Of a stretch of 64,000 bases of DNA, positions 11,021-20,344 are shown piece by piece. The notes under the pieces were generated by a model. The model was not told the DNA's origin and made no database searches. It saw only the letters and a list, made by a program, of their open reading frames with translations. The position numbers were made by a program, and so were the translations under genes. The DNA comes from Lichenicola sp964236105 (lineage in GTDB: Bacteria; Pseudomonadota; Alphaproteobacteria; Acetobacterales; Acetobacteraceae), in assembly GCA_964236105.1 (NCBI GenBank), contig CAXSBC010000007.1, positions 199,148-263,147 of the forward strand. The letters are read 5' to 3'. The number at the start of each line of letters is the position of its first letter. The stretch's first letter is position 1.

Positions 11021-11721
11021 GCGGCATCGGCGCCCCCGGCCCGGACGACGAGCTGATCGTGCTGACCGGCGAGTACGTGCTGGGCACGCTGCCGCGCGAC
11101 GAGGCGGCACAGCTCGCCCGCGAGGCCGCGAGCGACCCCGCCGTCGCCGATGCGATCGCCGTGTGGGAGCGCGAGCTGCTGCCGCTGGCCCTGCAGGTGG
11201 CGCCGGTGACGCCGCCGGCGACGCTGTGGCCGCGCATCGAGGCCACCGCCCATGGCACGCCGCTTCGTCCGGCAGCACCGGCGAACGCCCCGTCGAGCCG
11301 GAGCCTGGGACTCTGGCGAGGTGCGGCGGCGGCCGGGTTCCTGCTCGCGGCGTCGATCGCCGGCATCGCCGTGCTGCAGCGTTCGCCGGCGCCGGTTCCG
11401 GTGGCGGTGCTGGCGCCGCTGGGCGCCAGGCAGGCGGCCTTCGTGATGCAGGCAGGGCGCGACGGCAGCCTGACGATCGTGCCGATCAGCCCCGCCGTGG
11501 TGCCGGCCGGACGCGACCTGGAGCTGTGGTCGCTGGCTGCCGGCGCCAAGGTGCCGCGTCCGATCGGCGTGCTGCCGGCCTCCGGCCTGACCCTGGCCGC
11601 CGGCCGCGTCCCCGGCGGTGTGGTGCAGATCCTGGTCAGCCTCGAGCCTGCCGGCGGCTCGCCGACCGGCCTGCCGACCGGTCCGGTGCTCTATGGCGGC
11701 GCGCTGTCGCGGCCAGAGTGA
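11017..11721 (+). CDS. RskA-type anti-sigma factor
   Basis: Membrane anti-sigma factor of 234 aa that holds the adjacent ECF factor. N-terminal cytoplasmic anti-sigma domain has the family opening LTGEYVLGTLPRDEAAQLAR, then a single TM helix (GAAAAGFLLAASIAGIAVL, about residues 105-123) and a periplasmic RskA domain with the typical GRDLELWSLAAG and PASGLTLA motifs. ATGA overlap with the sigma gene gives 1:1 coupling. Release by regulated proteolysis is the usual mechanism; no protease gene is nearby. Confidence 0.9.
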   Translation: MSGIGAPGPDDELIVLTGEYVLGTLPRDEAAQLAREAASDPAVADAIAVWERELLPLALQVAPVTPPATLWPRIEATAHGTPLRPAAPANAPSSRSLGLWRGAAAAGFLLAASIAGIAVLQRSPAPVPVAVLAPLGARQAAFVMQAGRDGSLTIVPISPAVVPAGRDLELWSLAAGAKVPRPIGVLPASGLTLAAGRVPGGVVQILVSLEPAGGSPTGLPTGPVLYGGALSRPE

Positions 11722-11743
11722 CGACGCGGCGCTGCCGGGCACG

Positions 11744-12349
11744 ATGGGATCGCCGTCCGTCGCGGAGGCCGGGACCGAGGCGTGGCTGCGCGCCAGGCTG
11801 AGCCGGCTGGCGCCGGCGCGACCGTCGCCCTGGCCGGCGGGAAGCGGTGGTGCCGCGGTGCTGGTGCCGATCGTGCTGGCGCCGCAGCCGTTCGTGCTGC
11901 TGACCCGGCGCTCGGCGCTGCTGCGCCACCATGCGGGCGAGGTGAGCTTCCCCGGCGGCCGCGCCGATCGCGGCGACGCCGATGCGGTGGCGACCGCGCT
12001 GCGCGAGGCGCGCGAGGAGATCGGGCTCGACCCGGGGCTCGTCGAGGTGCTCGGCCGGCTGCCGGACCAGGACACGCTGTCGAGCCGGTTCACCATCGTG
12101 CCGGTCGTGGCCCTGCTGTCGCCGCTCGCCACCTGGAGCGCGTCGCAGGACGAGGTGGCGGCGATCTTCGGGCTGATGCTGTCCACGCTGACCGATCCGG
12201 ACGCGCCGCGCCGCATGGCCGACGGCCCGCGGGCGGGCGCCTGGGTCTGGCCGCATCCCGAGCAGGATGTCTGGGGCGCCACGGCCGCGATCCTGGTGCA
12301 GCTGGCGCGGCATCTGAGCGGCCGGGAGCCGATGCCATCGTCCGGCTGA
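11744..12349 (+). CDS. CoA pyrophosphatase-type Nudix hydrolase
   Basis: 201 aa. Carries both the UPF0035/CoA-ase signature (LLTRRSALLRHHAGEVSFPGG) spread over residues about 51-70 and the Nudix helix ALREAREEIGLD with its metal-binding Glu residues. Probably cleaves CoA or acyl-CoA to 4'-phosphopantetheine and 3',5'-ADP. ATG 11744 chosen; 22 nt behind the anti-sigma stop, so likely the same transcript, although a functional link is not evident. Confidence 0.88.
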   Translation: MGSPSVAEAGTEAWLRARLSRLAPARPSPWPAGSGGAAVLVPIVLAPQPFVLLTRRSALLRHHAGEVSFPGGRADRGDADAVATALREAREEIGLDPGLVEVLGRLPDQDTLSSRFTIVPVVALLSPLATWSASQDEVAAIFGLMLSTLTDPDAPRRMADGPRAGAWVWPHPEQDVWGATAAILVQLARHLSGREPMPSSG

Positions 12350-12371
12350 TGCCCGCAGACGGCGGCGCGGC

Positions 12372-12818
12372 GTGACCCGTCACGGGCTGGAGATCCGCGC
12401 CGCGACCGCGTCGGATGCGCCGGGCCTGTCGGAGCTGCTGCAGGCGGCGGGCCGCGCGGTTGGCGCACGGGCACTCGGCGAGCGGCTGGACGCGCTCCGG
12501 CACGAGCCCGGCACGGCGCTGCTGGCGCTCGAATGGGGCCCGCCCGGCGGCCTGGTGATGCTGCACTGGTATCGCACGCTCGACGCGGATCAGCCGACCG
12601 CCCAGATCACGACCCTGCTGGTGGCGCCGGACGATCGCCGGCGCGGCATCGGCAGGCTGCTGGTCAAGGCGGCGGCCCAGGCGGCGCGGGTGGCGGGGTG
12701 CGGCGGGCTCGAGCTGCTGGCGCCGCCGGAACAGCCGGAGCTGCAGGCGTTCTGTCGGGCGACCGGCTTTGCCGGGGCGGGCACCCGGTATGTCAGGGTG
12801 CTGCGCAAGGCGGGATAG
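12372..12818 (+). CDS. GNAT-family N-acetyltransferase
   Basis: 148 aa, single GNAT fold. Acetyl-CoA motif A reads LLVAPDDRRRGIGRLLVK, followed by the beta5-alpha4 region and FCRATGFAGAGTRYVRVLRK. GTG start at 12372, 22 nt after the Nudix stop, so probably the last gene of that transcript. Acceptor unknown. Confidence 0.85.
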   Translation: MTRHGLEIRAATASDAPGLSELLQAAGRAVGARALGERLDALRHEPGTALLALEWGPPGGLVMLHWYRTLDADQPTAQITTLLVAPDDRRRGIGRLLVKAAAQAARVAGCGGLELLAPPEQPELQAFCRATGFAGAGTRYVRVLRKAG

Positions 12819-12846
12819 GCGCCGTACTGCGCCGTACTGCGCCGGA

Positions 12847-14079
12847 TCAGGCCGAGGTGGCGCCGGCCTCGGCGGCATAGAGCGCCATCTCGTCTCGCAT
12901 CGGCACCCCGAGCGCTGCTGCGAACGCGTCGCGGCTGGACGCGGCCATGGCGCTGCCGGCGCCGCCGGGACCGAGGTTCGAGCGGAAGATCCCGGCCGCG
13001 CTGACCGGCAGGAAATCCTCATACAGAACGGGCTCGGCGCCGTCCGCGCGGAAGAAGGCGAGGGCGTCCGCGCGCAGGGCGTCGGCATCGTCGGGGAAGG
13101 CCGCGAAGATGCGCGCGCCCGCCTCGCCCGGGGCGGCACCGTCCGCGGTCTCCGCCTGAAGCTGCGCCAGCAGCCGGTCATAGAGCGCGCGTCCCTTCGG
13201 GGTCAGCGCGGCACCCCGCTGCTCGACCTCGCCGAAGCGGGCGGTGTGGGTGCCGGGCAGGCCGCCCTCGCTGCCCGGAAACAGCACCGGCTCGTCGAGG
13301 GCGTGGAAGCTGGTCTGTCGCAGCAGGATCGGCACCGCGCGGCGGGGCGGCCCCTCGATGACGGTCTTCGGACGCATGGCGCGCACCTGCATCGCCGCCT
13401 GCACCGCGTCGATGTCGAGGGCGCGCGGCGTGAGGTGGTTGATGTGCGGCCCGTGGAAGCAGACCACGTCGGCGATCAGCGGATGCGCCGCCTTCAGCCG
13501 GCGATACAGGGTGGCATCGACCGCGGCGGTCTCGTGCCAGCGGAAGGTCCGCAGCGCCTCGGCGATGAAGGCGGGCGCCTGCGACGCCGGCAGGCCGCCC
13601 GCCGTCTCGGCCTGCGCGATCAGCTCCAGCAGCCGCGGGCTGAAGATCTGCCGGCGCTGGAGGATGGCGGCGGCCTCGTCGCGCAGTGCGGCGTCCTCGA
13701 TCAGCTCGAGCCGGAGCAGCGAGGTGAAGACGCGGAACGGGCTGATCGCCAGCGATGCCGCGTCGGTCGGCCGGAAGGCGGTCGAGTGCACCGGCACGCC
13801 GGCGGCCGCGAGGTCGTAGTAGCCGACCGGCTGCATGCCGAGCACCGCGAACAGCCGCCGGATGCCGGCGAGCTCGCGCGCGCTGCCGAGGCGGATCGCG
13901 CCGTGCCGCTCGACCGCGAGACGGTGGTCGCCGTCGCCGGAGAGGGCCTGGTTGGAGGCGGCGACGAGCTCGATCAGCGTGCCGTAGAGCGGCACCTCGC
14001 GCCGGTACATCTCCGAGAGCGCCTGCGAGAAGCGGGCGCGCAGGGCGCTCGGGTCGATGATCGGGGAGGCGTGCGGCAT
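12847..14079 (-). CDS. hglS: HglS-like 2-oxoadipate dioxygenase/decarboxylase (DUF1338)
   Basis: Non-haem Fe(II) enzyme that converts 2-oxoadipate to D-2-hydroxyglutarate plus CO2 in the D-lysine/2-aminoadipate catabolic route. 410 aa; family length is about 410-465. Likely iron/substrate region includes VERHGAIRLGS (His59), FHGPHINHLTPR and the long conserved N-terminal stretch MYRREVPLYGTLIELV. Starts at ATG 14079, sharing one base with the stop of the Lrp gene (TGATG), so it is translationally coupled to its probable regulator. Other lysine-pathway genes are not in the window. Confidence 0.88.
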   Translation of the reverse strand: MPHASPIIDPSALRARFSQALSEMYRREVPLYGTLIELVAASNQALSGDGDHRLAVERHGAIRLGSARELAGIRRLFAVLGMQPVGYYDLAAAGVPVHSTAFRPTDAASLAISPFRVFTSLLRLELIEDAALRDEAAAILQRRQIFSPRLLELIAQAETAGGLPASQAPAFIAEALRTFRWHETAAVDATLYRRLKAAHPLIADVVCFHGPHINHLTPRALDIDAVQAAMQVRAMRPKTVIEGPPRRAVPILLRQTSFHALDEPVLFPGSEGGLPGTHTARFGEVEQRGAALTPKGRALYDRLLAQLQAETADGAAPGEAGARIFAAFPDDADALRADALAFFRADGAEPVLYEDFLPVSAAGIFRSNLGPGGAGSAMAASSRDAFAAALGVPMRDEMALYAAEAGATSA

Positions 14080-14510
14080 CAGCGGGAAATCCGTGTCGAG
14101 AGCAGGATCATGGAGTTGGTGCGCAGCACGCCGTCCAGGGCGCCGATCTGGTCGATGACGCGGTCGAGCTCGTCGGTGGAGCCGCCGCTGACGACGGCGA
14201 TCAGGTCCACGTTGCCGCTGACCGCGTGCAGGTCGCGCACGGCGTCGATGCGGCGCAGCATGGCCTCGACCGCGGCGGTCTGCTTCGGCGCCAGCGTGAT
14301 CAGCACGTGCGCCTTGACCAGCGGATGCCCGGCCGGCGGTGCCGCGCGCACCGTGTAGCCGAGGATGGTGCCGTTGCGCTCCAGCCGCTCGATCCGGCTC
14401 TGCACCGTGGTGCGCGACAGGCCGAGCCTGCGGCCGAGGACGGCTGCGGGCAGGCGCGCATTGGCGGTCAGCAGCTCGATGAGCTGCCGGTCGATCGCAT
14501 CCGGCTGCAT
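14079..14510 (-). CDS. Lrp/AsnC-family transcriptional regulator
   Basis: 143 aa. N-terminal winged HTH (DAIDRQLIELLTANARLP, recognition helix GLSRTTVQSRIERLERNG) and a C-terminal RAM ligand-binding domain with the GxxD-like AVSGNVDLIAVV. Probably senses an amino acid or its keto acid. Coupled to the downstream 2-oxoadipate enzyme, which suggests control of lysine or aminoadipate breakdown. That link is inferred from position only. Confidence 0.9.
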   Translation of the reverse strand: MQPDAIDRQLIELLTANARLPAAVLGRRLGLSRTTVQSRIERLERNGTILGYTVRAAPPAGHPLVKAHVLITLAPKQTAAVEAMLRRIDAVRDLHAVSGNVDLIAVVSGGSTDELDRVIDQIGALDGVLRTNSMILLSTRISR

Positions 14511-14574
14511 CGCCGGACGGTATCGGGTGGCGGCTGCCTGTCAATGCCGGCGGCGCGGCGTCCGGCGCGGCGCT

Positions 14575-15686
<1,112 letters not shown>

Positions 15687-15687
<1 letters not shown>

Positions 15688-16541
15688 CAGACTTGCCTCT
15701 CCAGTGCGGGGCTCCAGCGCATGCGACGCCAGTCGAGCAGGCCGCGCAACCCTACCGTGAGCCCGGACGCCACCGCCAGCAGGGCGGCGAGCGCGAAGGC
15801 GGCCACCGTCTCGTAGCCGTTATACAGCGCCTCGATGCGCAGCGGCACGGTCTCGGTGAGGCCGGGAATGTGGCCGGACACCACCGAGACGGCGCCGAAC
15901 TCGCCCAGGGCGCGCGCGGTGCAGAGCAGGATGCCGGAGATCAGCGCGGTGCCGGTCTCTGGCAGCGTCACCCGCAGGAACAGCGGCAGGAAGCCGGCGC
16001 CGAGCATGGCGGCGGCCTCCTCGTGCTCGCGTCCCTGCGCCTCCATCACCGGCATGATGGTGCGGGTGACGAAGGGGAAGGTGACGAACAGGGTGGCGAG
16101 CAGGATGCCGGGCAGGGTGAACACCATGCGTATGCCGTGCGACGCGAGCCAGGGGCCGAACCAGCCGTGACGGCCGAACAGCAGCACCCAGACCAGTCCG
16201 GCCACCACCGGCGACACCGACAGCGGCAGCTCGATCAGCACCAGCAGCGCGGCGCGGAAGGGGAAGTCGAACTTGGTCAGGGCGTAGGCGGCGAACAGGC
16301 CGCAGACGGTGTTGATCGGCACCACGATCGCCACCACCAGCGCGCTCAGGCGGATCGCCGCCAGGACGTCGTCATCCTCCAGGGCGGCGATCGCGGTGCC
16401 GAGTCCCTGGCGCAGCGCCTCGGCGAACAGCAGCGCCATCGGCAGCACTAGGAACACCGCCACCACCCCCCAGGCGGCCAGGGTGAGCAGCGCCCCGGAC
16501 GGGGTGCGCAGGCCCGAGCGGGTCCGGAGCGCGCCGCTCAT
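15687..16541 (-). CDS. cysW: sulfate ABC transporter permease CysW
   Basis: 284 aa inner-membrane permease with six predicted helices. EAAAMLGAGFLPLFLRVTLP is the EAA loop that docks on CysA, and the ARALGEFGAVSVVSGHIPG stretch is diagnostic for CysW. Start ATG 16541 lies within a 4-nt ATGA overlap with cysT. Confidence 0.93.
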
Positions 16542-17401
16542 CGCGCGACGCCGCGCATCGCCGGCAGCCGGCGTCGCAGCAGGGTCAGGCCGAGCAGGCA
16601 GAGTGCCGCGGTCAGCAGCATCAGCAGCCCGATGCCGGCGGCCCCCGCATAGTCGTCCTCCGACAGGTGGATGACGATCAGCAGCGGCGCGATCTCGGAC
16701 AGCATCGGCCGGTTGCCGGCGATGAAGATGACGCTGCCATATTCGCCGACGCCGCGCGCGAAGGCGAGGCCGAAGCCGGTGGCCAGCGCCGGGAACAGGG
16801 CCGGCAGCAGCACGCGCGCGGCGATCTGGCCGCGACGGGCGCCGAGGGTGGCGGCGGCCTCCTCGAGCTCCTGCGGCAGGTCGCGCAGCACCGGCGACAC
16901 GCTGCGCACGACGAACGGCAGGCCCACGAAGATCAGGGCCACGACGATGCCGAGCGGCGTGCCCGCGACATCGATGCCGGCGCGGGCGAGCGGGGCGCCG
17001 ATCCAGCCGGTGCGGGCATAGAGGGTGGTCAGCGTGATGCCGGCGACGGCGGTCGGCAGCGCGAAGGGCAGGTCGACCAGCGCGTCGAGCAGACGCCAGC
17101 CCGGCGGCCTGACCCGCTCCAGCACCCAAGCCAGCAGCAGCCCGAGCAGCGTGCAGACCGCGGCGGCGGCCAGCGCGCTGCCGAAGCTGAGGCGCAGGGC
17201 AGCCAGGGTGCGACGGCCGGTCAGCATGTGCAGCAGCCAGGCCGGTCCGTGCTCCCATGGCCGCGCGGCGAGGGCGGCCAGCGGCAGCAGCACCAGCAGC
17301 CCGAGCCAGAGCAGGGTCAGGCCGAAGGCCGGCAGCGCGCCGGGGATCACCGCCGGCGTGCGCGGAGGCCGGCGCAGGCCGGGGGCGAGCGAGGCGCTCA
17401 T
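16538..17401 (-). CDS. cysT: sulfate ABC transporter permease CysT
   Basis: 287 aa, six helices, partner of CysW. The DLPFALPTAVAGITLTTLYA and RGVGEYGSVIFIAGNRPM stretches are typical of CysT(U); EEAAATLGARRGQIAARVLL is the ATPase-docking loop. Four-nt ATGA overlaps with the genes on both sides indicate a single translationally coupled operon. Confidence 0.93.
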   Translation of the reverse strand: MSASLAPGLRRPPRTPAVIPGALPAFGLTLLWLGLLVLLPLAALAARPWEHGPAWLLHMLTGRRTLAALRLSFGSALAAAAVCTLLGLLLAWVLERVRPPGWRLLDALVDLPFALPTAVAGITLTTLYARTGWIGAPLARAGIDVAGTPLGIVVALIFVGLPFVVRSVSPVLRDLPQELEEAAATLGARRGQIAARVLLPALFPALATGFGLAFARGVGEYGSVIFIAGNRPMLSEIAPLLIVIHLSEDDYAGAAGIGLLMLLTAALCLLGLTLLRRRLPAMRGVAR

Positions 17402-18417
17402 CGTCCCGGGGTATAGATCGTGTCGAAGACGCCGCCTTCCGCGAAATGCCGGGCCTGCAGCACGCGCCAGCCGCCGATGCTCTCCACGTCGTAGGTCTTC
17501 ACCGTCGGGAAGTCGGCCGCGTGCCGGGCGGCGACGGCGGGATCGATCGGCCGGTAGTGGTGCCTGGCGGCGATCTCCTGGCCGTCGGGGCTGTAGAGGT
17601 AGCGGAGATAGGCCTCGGCGAGCGTCGCCGTGCCATGGCTCGCGGCCACGCTGTCCACGACCGCGACCGGCGGCTCGGCCAGCACGCTGCTCGACGGATA
17701 GACGATGTCGAACCGGCCGGCGCCGAGATCGTGGGCTGCCAGCAGCGCCTCGTCCTCCCAGGCCAGCAGCACGTCGCCCTCGCCGCGCTGCACGAAGCTG
17801 TTGGTGGAACCGCGCGCGCCGGTGTCGAGGATCGGCACGTGCCGGTAGAGCCGGCCCAGATAGGCGGTCGCCTTGGCCTCGTCGGCACCCGGCTGGTGCA
17901 GCGCCCAGAGATAGGCGGCGATGTAGCTCCAGCGGCCGCCGCTCGAGGTCTTGGGGTTGGGGGTGATCACCTGCACCCCGTCGCGCACCAGATCGGGCCA
18001 GTCGCGCAGCGCCTTCGGATTGCCGTGCCGGACCAGGAACACGATGGTGCTGGTATAGGGCACCGAATGGTTGGGCAGGCGGCCGGCCCAGTCCCTGGAC
18101 AGCAGCCCCTTGTCGGCAAGCACGTCGATGTCCGAGGCGATGCCGAGCGTCACCACGTCGGCCTGCAGCCCGTCCAGCACCGAGCGGGACTGCGCGGCCG
18201 ACCCGCCATGCGAGGTCTTCACCGCGACCACGCCGCCCGACTGCGTCTTCCAGGCGCTCGTGAACCGGGCGTTGATGTCCTTGTACAGCTCGCGGGTCGG
18301 ATCGTAGGAGACGTTGAGCAGGCTCTGAGCCGGCTGGGCGGTCGCCGCCCGGACCGGCGCGACGAGGCACAGAACGAGGAGGCCCAGGCTGGCCGGCAGG
18401 CGGCGGCGGACGATCAT
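17398..18417 (-). CDS. sbp: periplasmic sulfate-binding protein
   Basis: 339 aa substrate-binding protein for the Cys importer. Signal peptide (VRRRLPASLGLLVLCLVAPV, cleaved near ARAATA), then LLNVSYDPTRELYKDIN (the hallmark opening of Sbp/CysP), TSHGGSAAQSRSVLDGL, PNPKTSSGGRWSYIAAY and FDIVYPSSSV, all sulfate-pocket regions. I chose ATG 18417 because AAAGAG precedes it; an in-frame ATG at 18453 has no ribosome site. The 190-bp upstream gap is AT-richer and presumably holds the promoter, but I cannot name a regulator site. Confidence 0.92.
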   Translation of the reverse strand: MIVRRRLPASLGLLVLCLVAPVRAATAQPAQSLLNVSYDPTRELYKDINARFTSAWKTQSGGVVAVKTSHGGSAAQSRSVLDGLQADVVTLGIASDIDVLADKGLLSRDWAGRLPNHSVPYTSTIVFLVRHGNPKALRDWPDLVRDGVQVITPNPKTSSGGRWSYIAAYLWALHQPGADEAKATAYLGRLYRHVPILDTGARGSTNSFVQRGEGDVLLAWEDEALLAAHDLGAGRFDIVYPSSSVLAEPPVAVVDSVAASHGTATLAEAYLRYLYSPDGQEIAARHHYRPIDPAVAARHAADFPTVKTYDVESIGGWRVLQARHFAEGGVFDTIYTPGR

Positions 18418-18610
18418 CTTGCTCTTTCTGTTCAAGGCGACGCAATCCGTCATAATTGAGATAGCACGATGCGGTCTAGTTGTTATTCGTCTGTATCCCC
18501 GCCTTTGACGTGGATTGCCGGCGCGCATGGCGGTGTCCGTTCCCTCGCGGCTCAGGCTAGGATCGTGCCCGCGAGCTCCCGCTTGCACGGCCTGACGGCA
18601 GAGGTTCCGC

Positions 18611-19360
18611 ATGCACGATCATGACGTCGGACCAGATCCGTTCGAGCCGGGCTCGCTGGTCGCGCAGGGCCTGTTTCCCACGCCCCTGATCTCGGCGCGT
18701 CTGGATGGCAGCGCTGCCCGCAACGCCGAGCTGGGCGCCACGATCCTGGCGCGCGAGCGGGTCGAGCGCGGCATCGCGGTCAGCAACCGGGGCGGATGGC
18801 ATTCGGCCGAGTTCCAGTCCTGGTGCGGCCGGGCGGGCTCGGCGCTGCTCGATGCGGCGCGGTGCCTGGTCGACGACATGACGGTCGTCGAACGCGGCGG
18901 CGGGCTGGTTCCGGCGCGCGTCGGCTGGACGGTCACGGCGTGGGCGAACGTGAACCGGATCGGCGACAGCAACCGGCCGCATGCCCATCCGGGCGCGGTC
19001 TGGTCGGGCGTGTACTGGGTCGATGACGGGGATGCCTGCGGCGATCCGGCGAAAGGCGGACTGCTGGAGCTGGCCGATCCGCGCGGCATCCTGCCCGCGA
19101 TGGTGGCGCCGCACCTGCGCTGCGCGATCGAGGCGTGCGCCGGTGACGGGAGCGGACAGCTGGTCACGCCGCAGGCCGGCACCATGGTGCTGTTCCCGGC
19201 CTGGCTGACGCACTCGGTGACGCCCTATGCCGGGCAGCGGCCGCGAATCTCGGTGGCCTTCAACTTCGCGCTCGGGGGCCTGACGATGCCGCCCCGCGCC
19301 CGCAGCGCCGCGCAGGGCGGCGGGCCCGCGGCAGGAGACGGGAGCGGCCCCGATGCCTAG
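18611..19360 (+). CDS. putative 2OG-Fe(II) oxygenase (TIGR02466 family)
   Basis: 249 aa. Double-stranded beta-helix core with the iron site as RPHAHPGAVWSGVYWVDDG (first His/acid pair), PQAGTMVLFPAWLTHSVTPY (distal His) and the 2-oxoglutarate-binding Arg in GQRPRISVAFNFAL. An ordinary length for this family of small uncharacterised dioxygenases. Its 3' end overlaps the convergent acetyltransferase by 4 nt. Substrate unknown. Confidence 0.8.
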   Translation: MHDHDVGPDPFEPGSLVAQGLFPTPLISARLDGSAARNAELGATILARERVERGIAVSNRGGWHSAEFQSWCGRAGSALLDAARCLVDDMTVVERGGGLVPARVGWTVTAWANVNRIGDSNRPHAHPGAVWSGVYWVDDGDACGDPAKGGLLELADPRGILPAMVAPHLRCAIEACAGDGSGQLVTPQAGTMVLFPAWLTHSVTPYAGQRPRISVAFNFALGGLTMPPRARSAAQGGGPAAGDGSGPDA

Positions 19361-19851
19361 GCTGCCGGTGCCGGTCCGGGAAGCTCGAGCTGATAATGCA
19401 CGGCATCGTCGGCGAGCGTGAAGCGATCATAGAGCACGCGCGCGCCGTTGCCGGACCGGGCATGCCAGTAGAGACGTGACCAGCCGCGATCGGTGCCCAG
19501 CCGCACGAGATCCTCGATCAAGGCGCGTCCGACTCCCGTCCCGCGCGCGGCGGGGTCGACGAACAGATCCTCGAGGTAGCAGATCGGCGTCGTCACCCAG
19601 GTGCCGGCATGCAGCACGCAGAGCGCGAACCCGACGACCGCGTCGTCACGGGTCGCCAGCCTGGCGATCATGGACGAGGTCGGATCGAGCAGCCGTCGCC
19701 AGGTCGTGGCGGTCACCGTCTCGGGGAGGCTCTTGCCGAAGAAGGCGAGATAGCCCGCCCACAGGCGCCGCCACGCGGCCTCGTCCGCGGGGGCAGGGTC
19801 GCGGGTGCCTGTCGTCGGAAGGCCCAGGCCGGACGCGGACAGGATCGTCAT
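19357..19851 (-). CDS. GNAT-family N-acetyltransferase
   Basis: 164 aa. Acetyl-CoA motif is LEDLFVDPAARGTGVGRALI, then WSRLYWHARSGNGARVLYDR and a short C-terminal strand (VHYQLELPG). This is the spermidine/diamine-type or generic amino-group GNAT pattern. Converges on, and overlaps by 4 nt, the dioxygenase gene. Confidence 0.85.
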   Translation of the reverse strand: MTILSASGLGLPTTGTRDPAPADEAAWRRLWAGYLAFFGKSLPETVTATTWRRLLDPTSSMIARLATRDDAVVGFALCVLHAGTWVTTPICYLEDLFVDPAARGTGVGRALIEDLVRLGTDRGWSRLYWHARSGNGARVLYDRFTLADDAVHYQLELPGPAPAA

Positions 19852-19921
19852 GATCTGGCACCCGTTCCCGTCACTGCTGCACTCCGGTCGCCGGGGTCGT
19901 GCACGCCGGACCGGCGCCGGA

Positions 19922-20300
19922 CTACTCTATGATGCCGATCTTGTTGCGGTCGATGGCGACGAGGACCGGCAGCACCAGCACGACGCCCTTCACGATGTTC
20001 TGGAAGTAGGGATCGAGAGGTCGATCGAGCCGGTGATGATCACGAAGGTCATGCCAAGGGCTGCCACGAGCAGCGCCAACCGCGTGCCAGGCCGGGCGCG
20101 TCCACCAAAAGCACCGGCTGGGCCGCCGCCGGGGCGGACTTGCGTCCGACCCAGGCGGTGGACAGGCCGCGACGACCCTGCGCGCCTGGATCTTGTCGCG
20201 ACCGATGGCGGCGCTGTCATGGTCGCCCGCCTTGCGGCCGTCCTTCAGGATGGTGACGCGCTCCACCTCCGCCAGGCGCGGCAGCCCATAATTCCAATCC
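19922..20300 (-). pseudogene. relic of a ribose-type sugar ABC importer (rbsA/rbsC-like)
   Basis: Three recognisable pieces lie in order on the minus strand but in different frames. First, at about 20180-20290, ERVTILKDGRKAGDHDS resembles the end of the second ATPase domain of RbsA-type proteins (pattern DRVTVLRDGR). Second, at about 20015-20085, ALLVAALGMTFVIITGSIDL is the near-invariant second-helix motif of RbsC permeases. Third, at 19925-20014, PYFQNIVKGVVLVLPVLVAI is the last helix of RbsC. About 250 permease residues are missing between the second and third pieces, with a frame change at about 20012. A whole importer has been lost by deletion. Confidence 0.75.
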
Positions 20301-20344
20301 TGCCGGGCTTGCCGTAGAAGCACCCGCGTCCGGGAACAGGCCTC

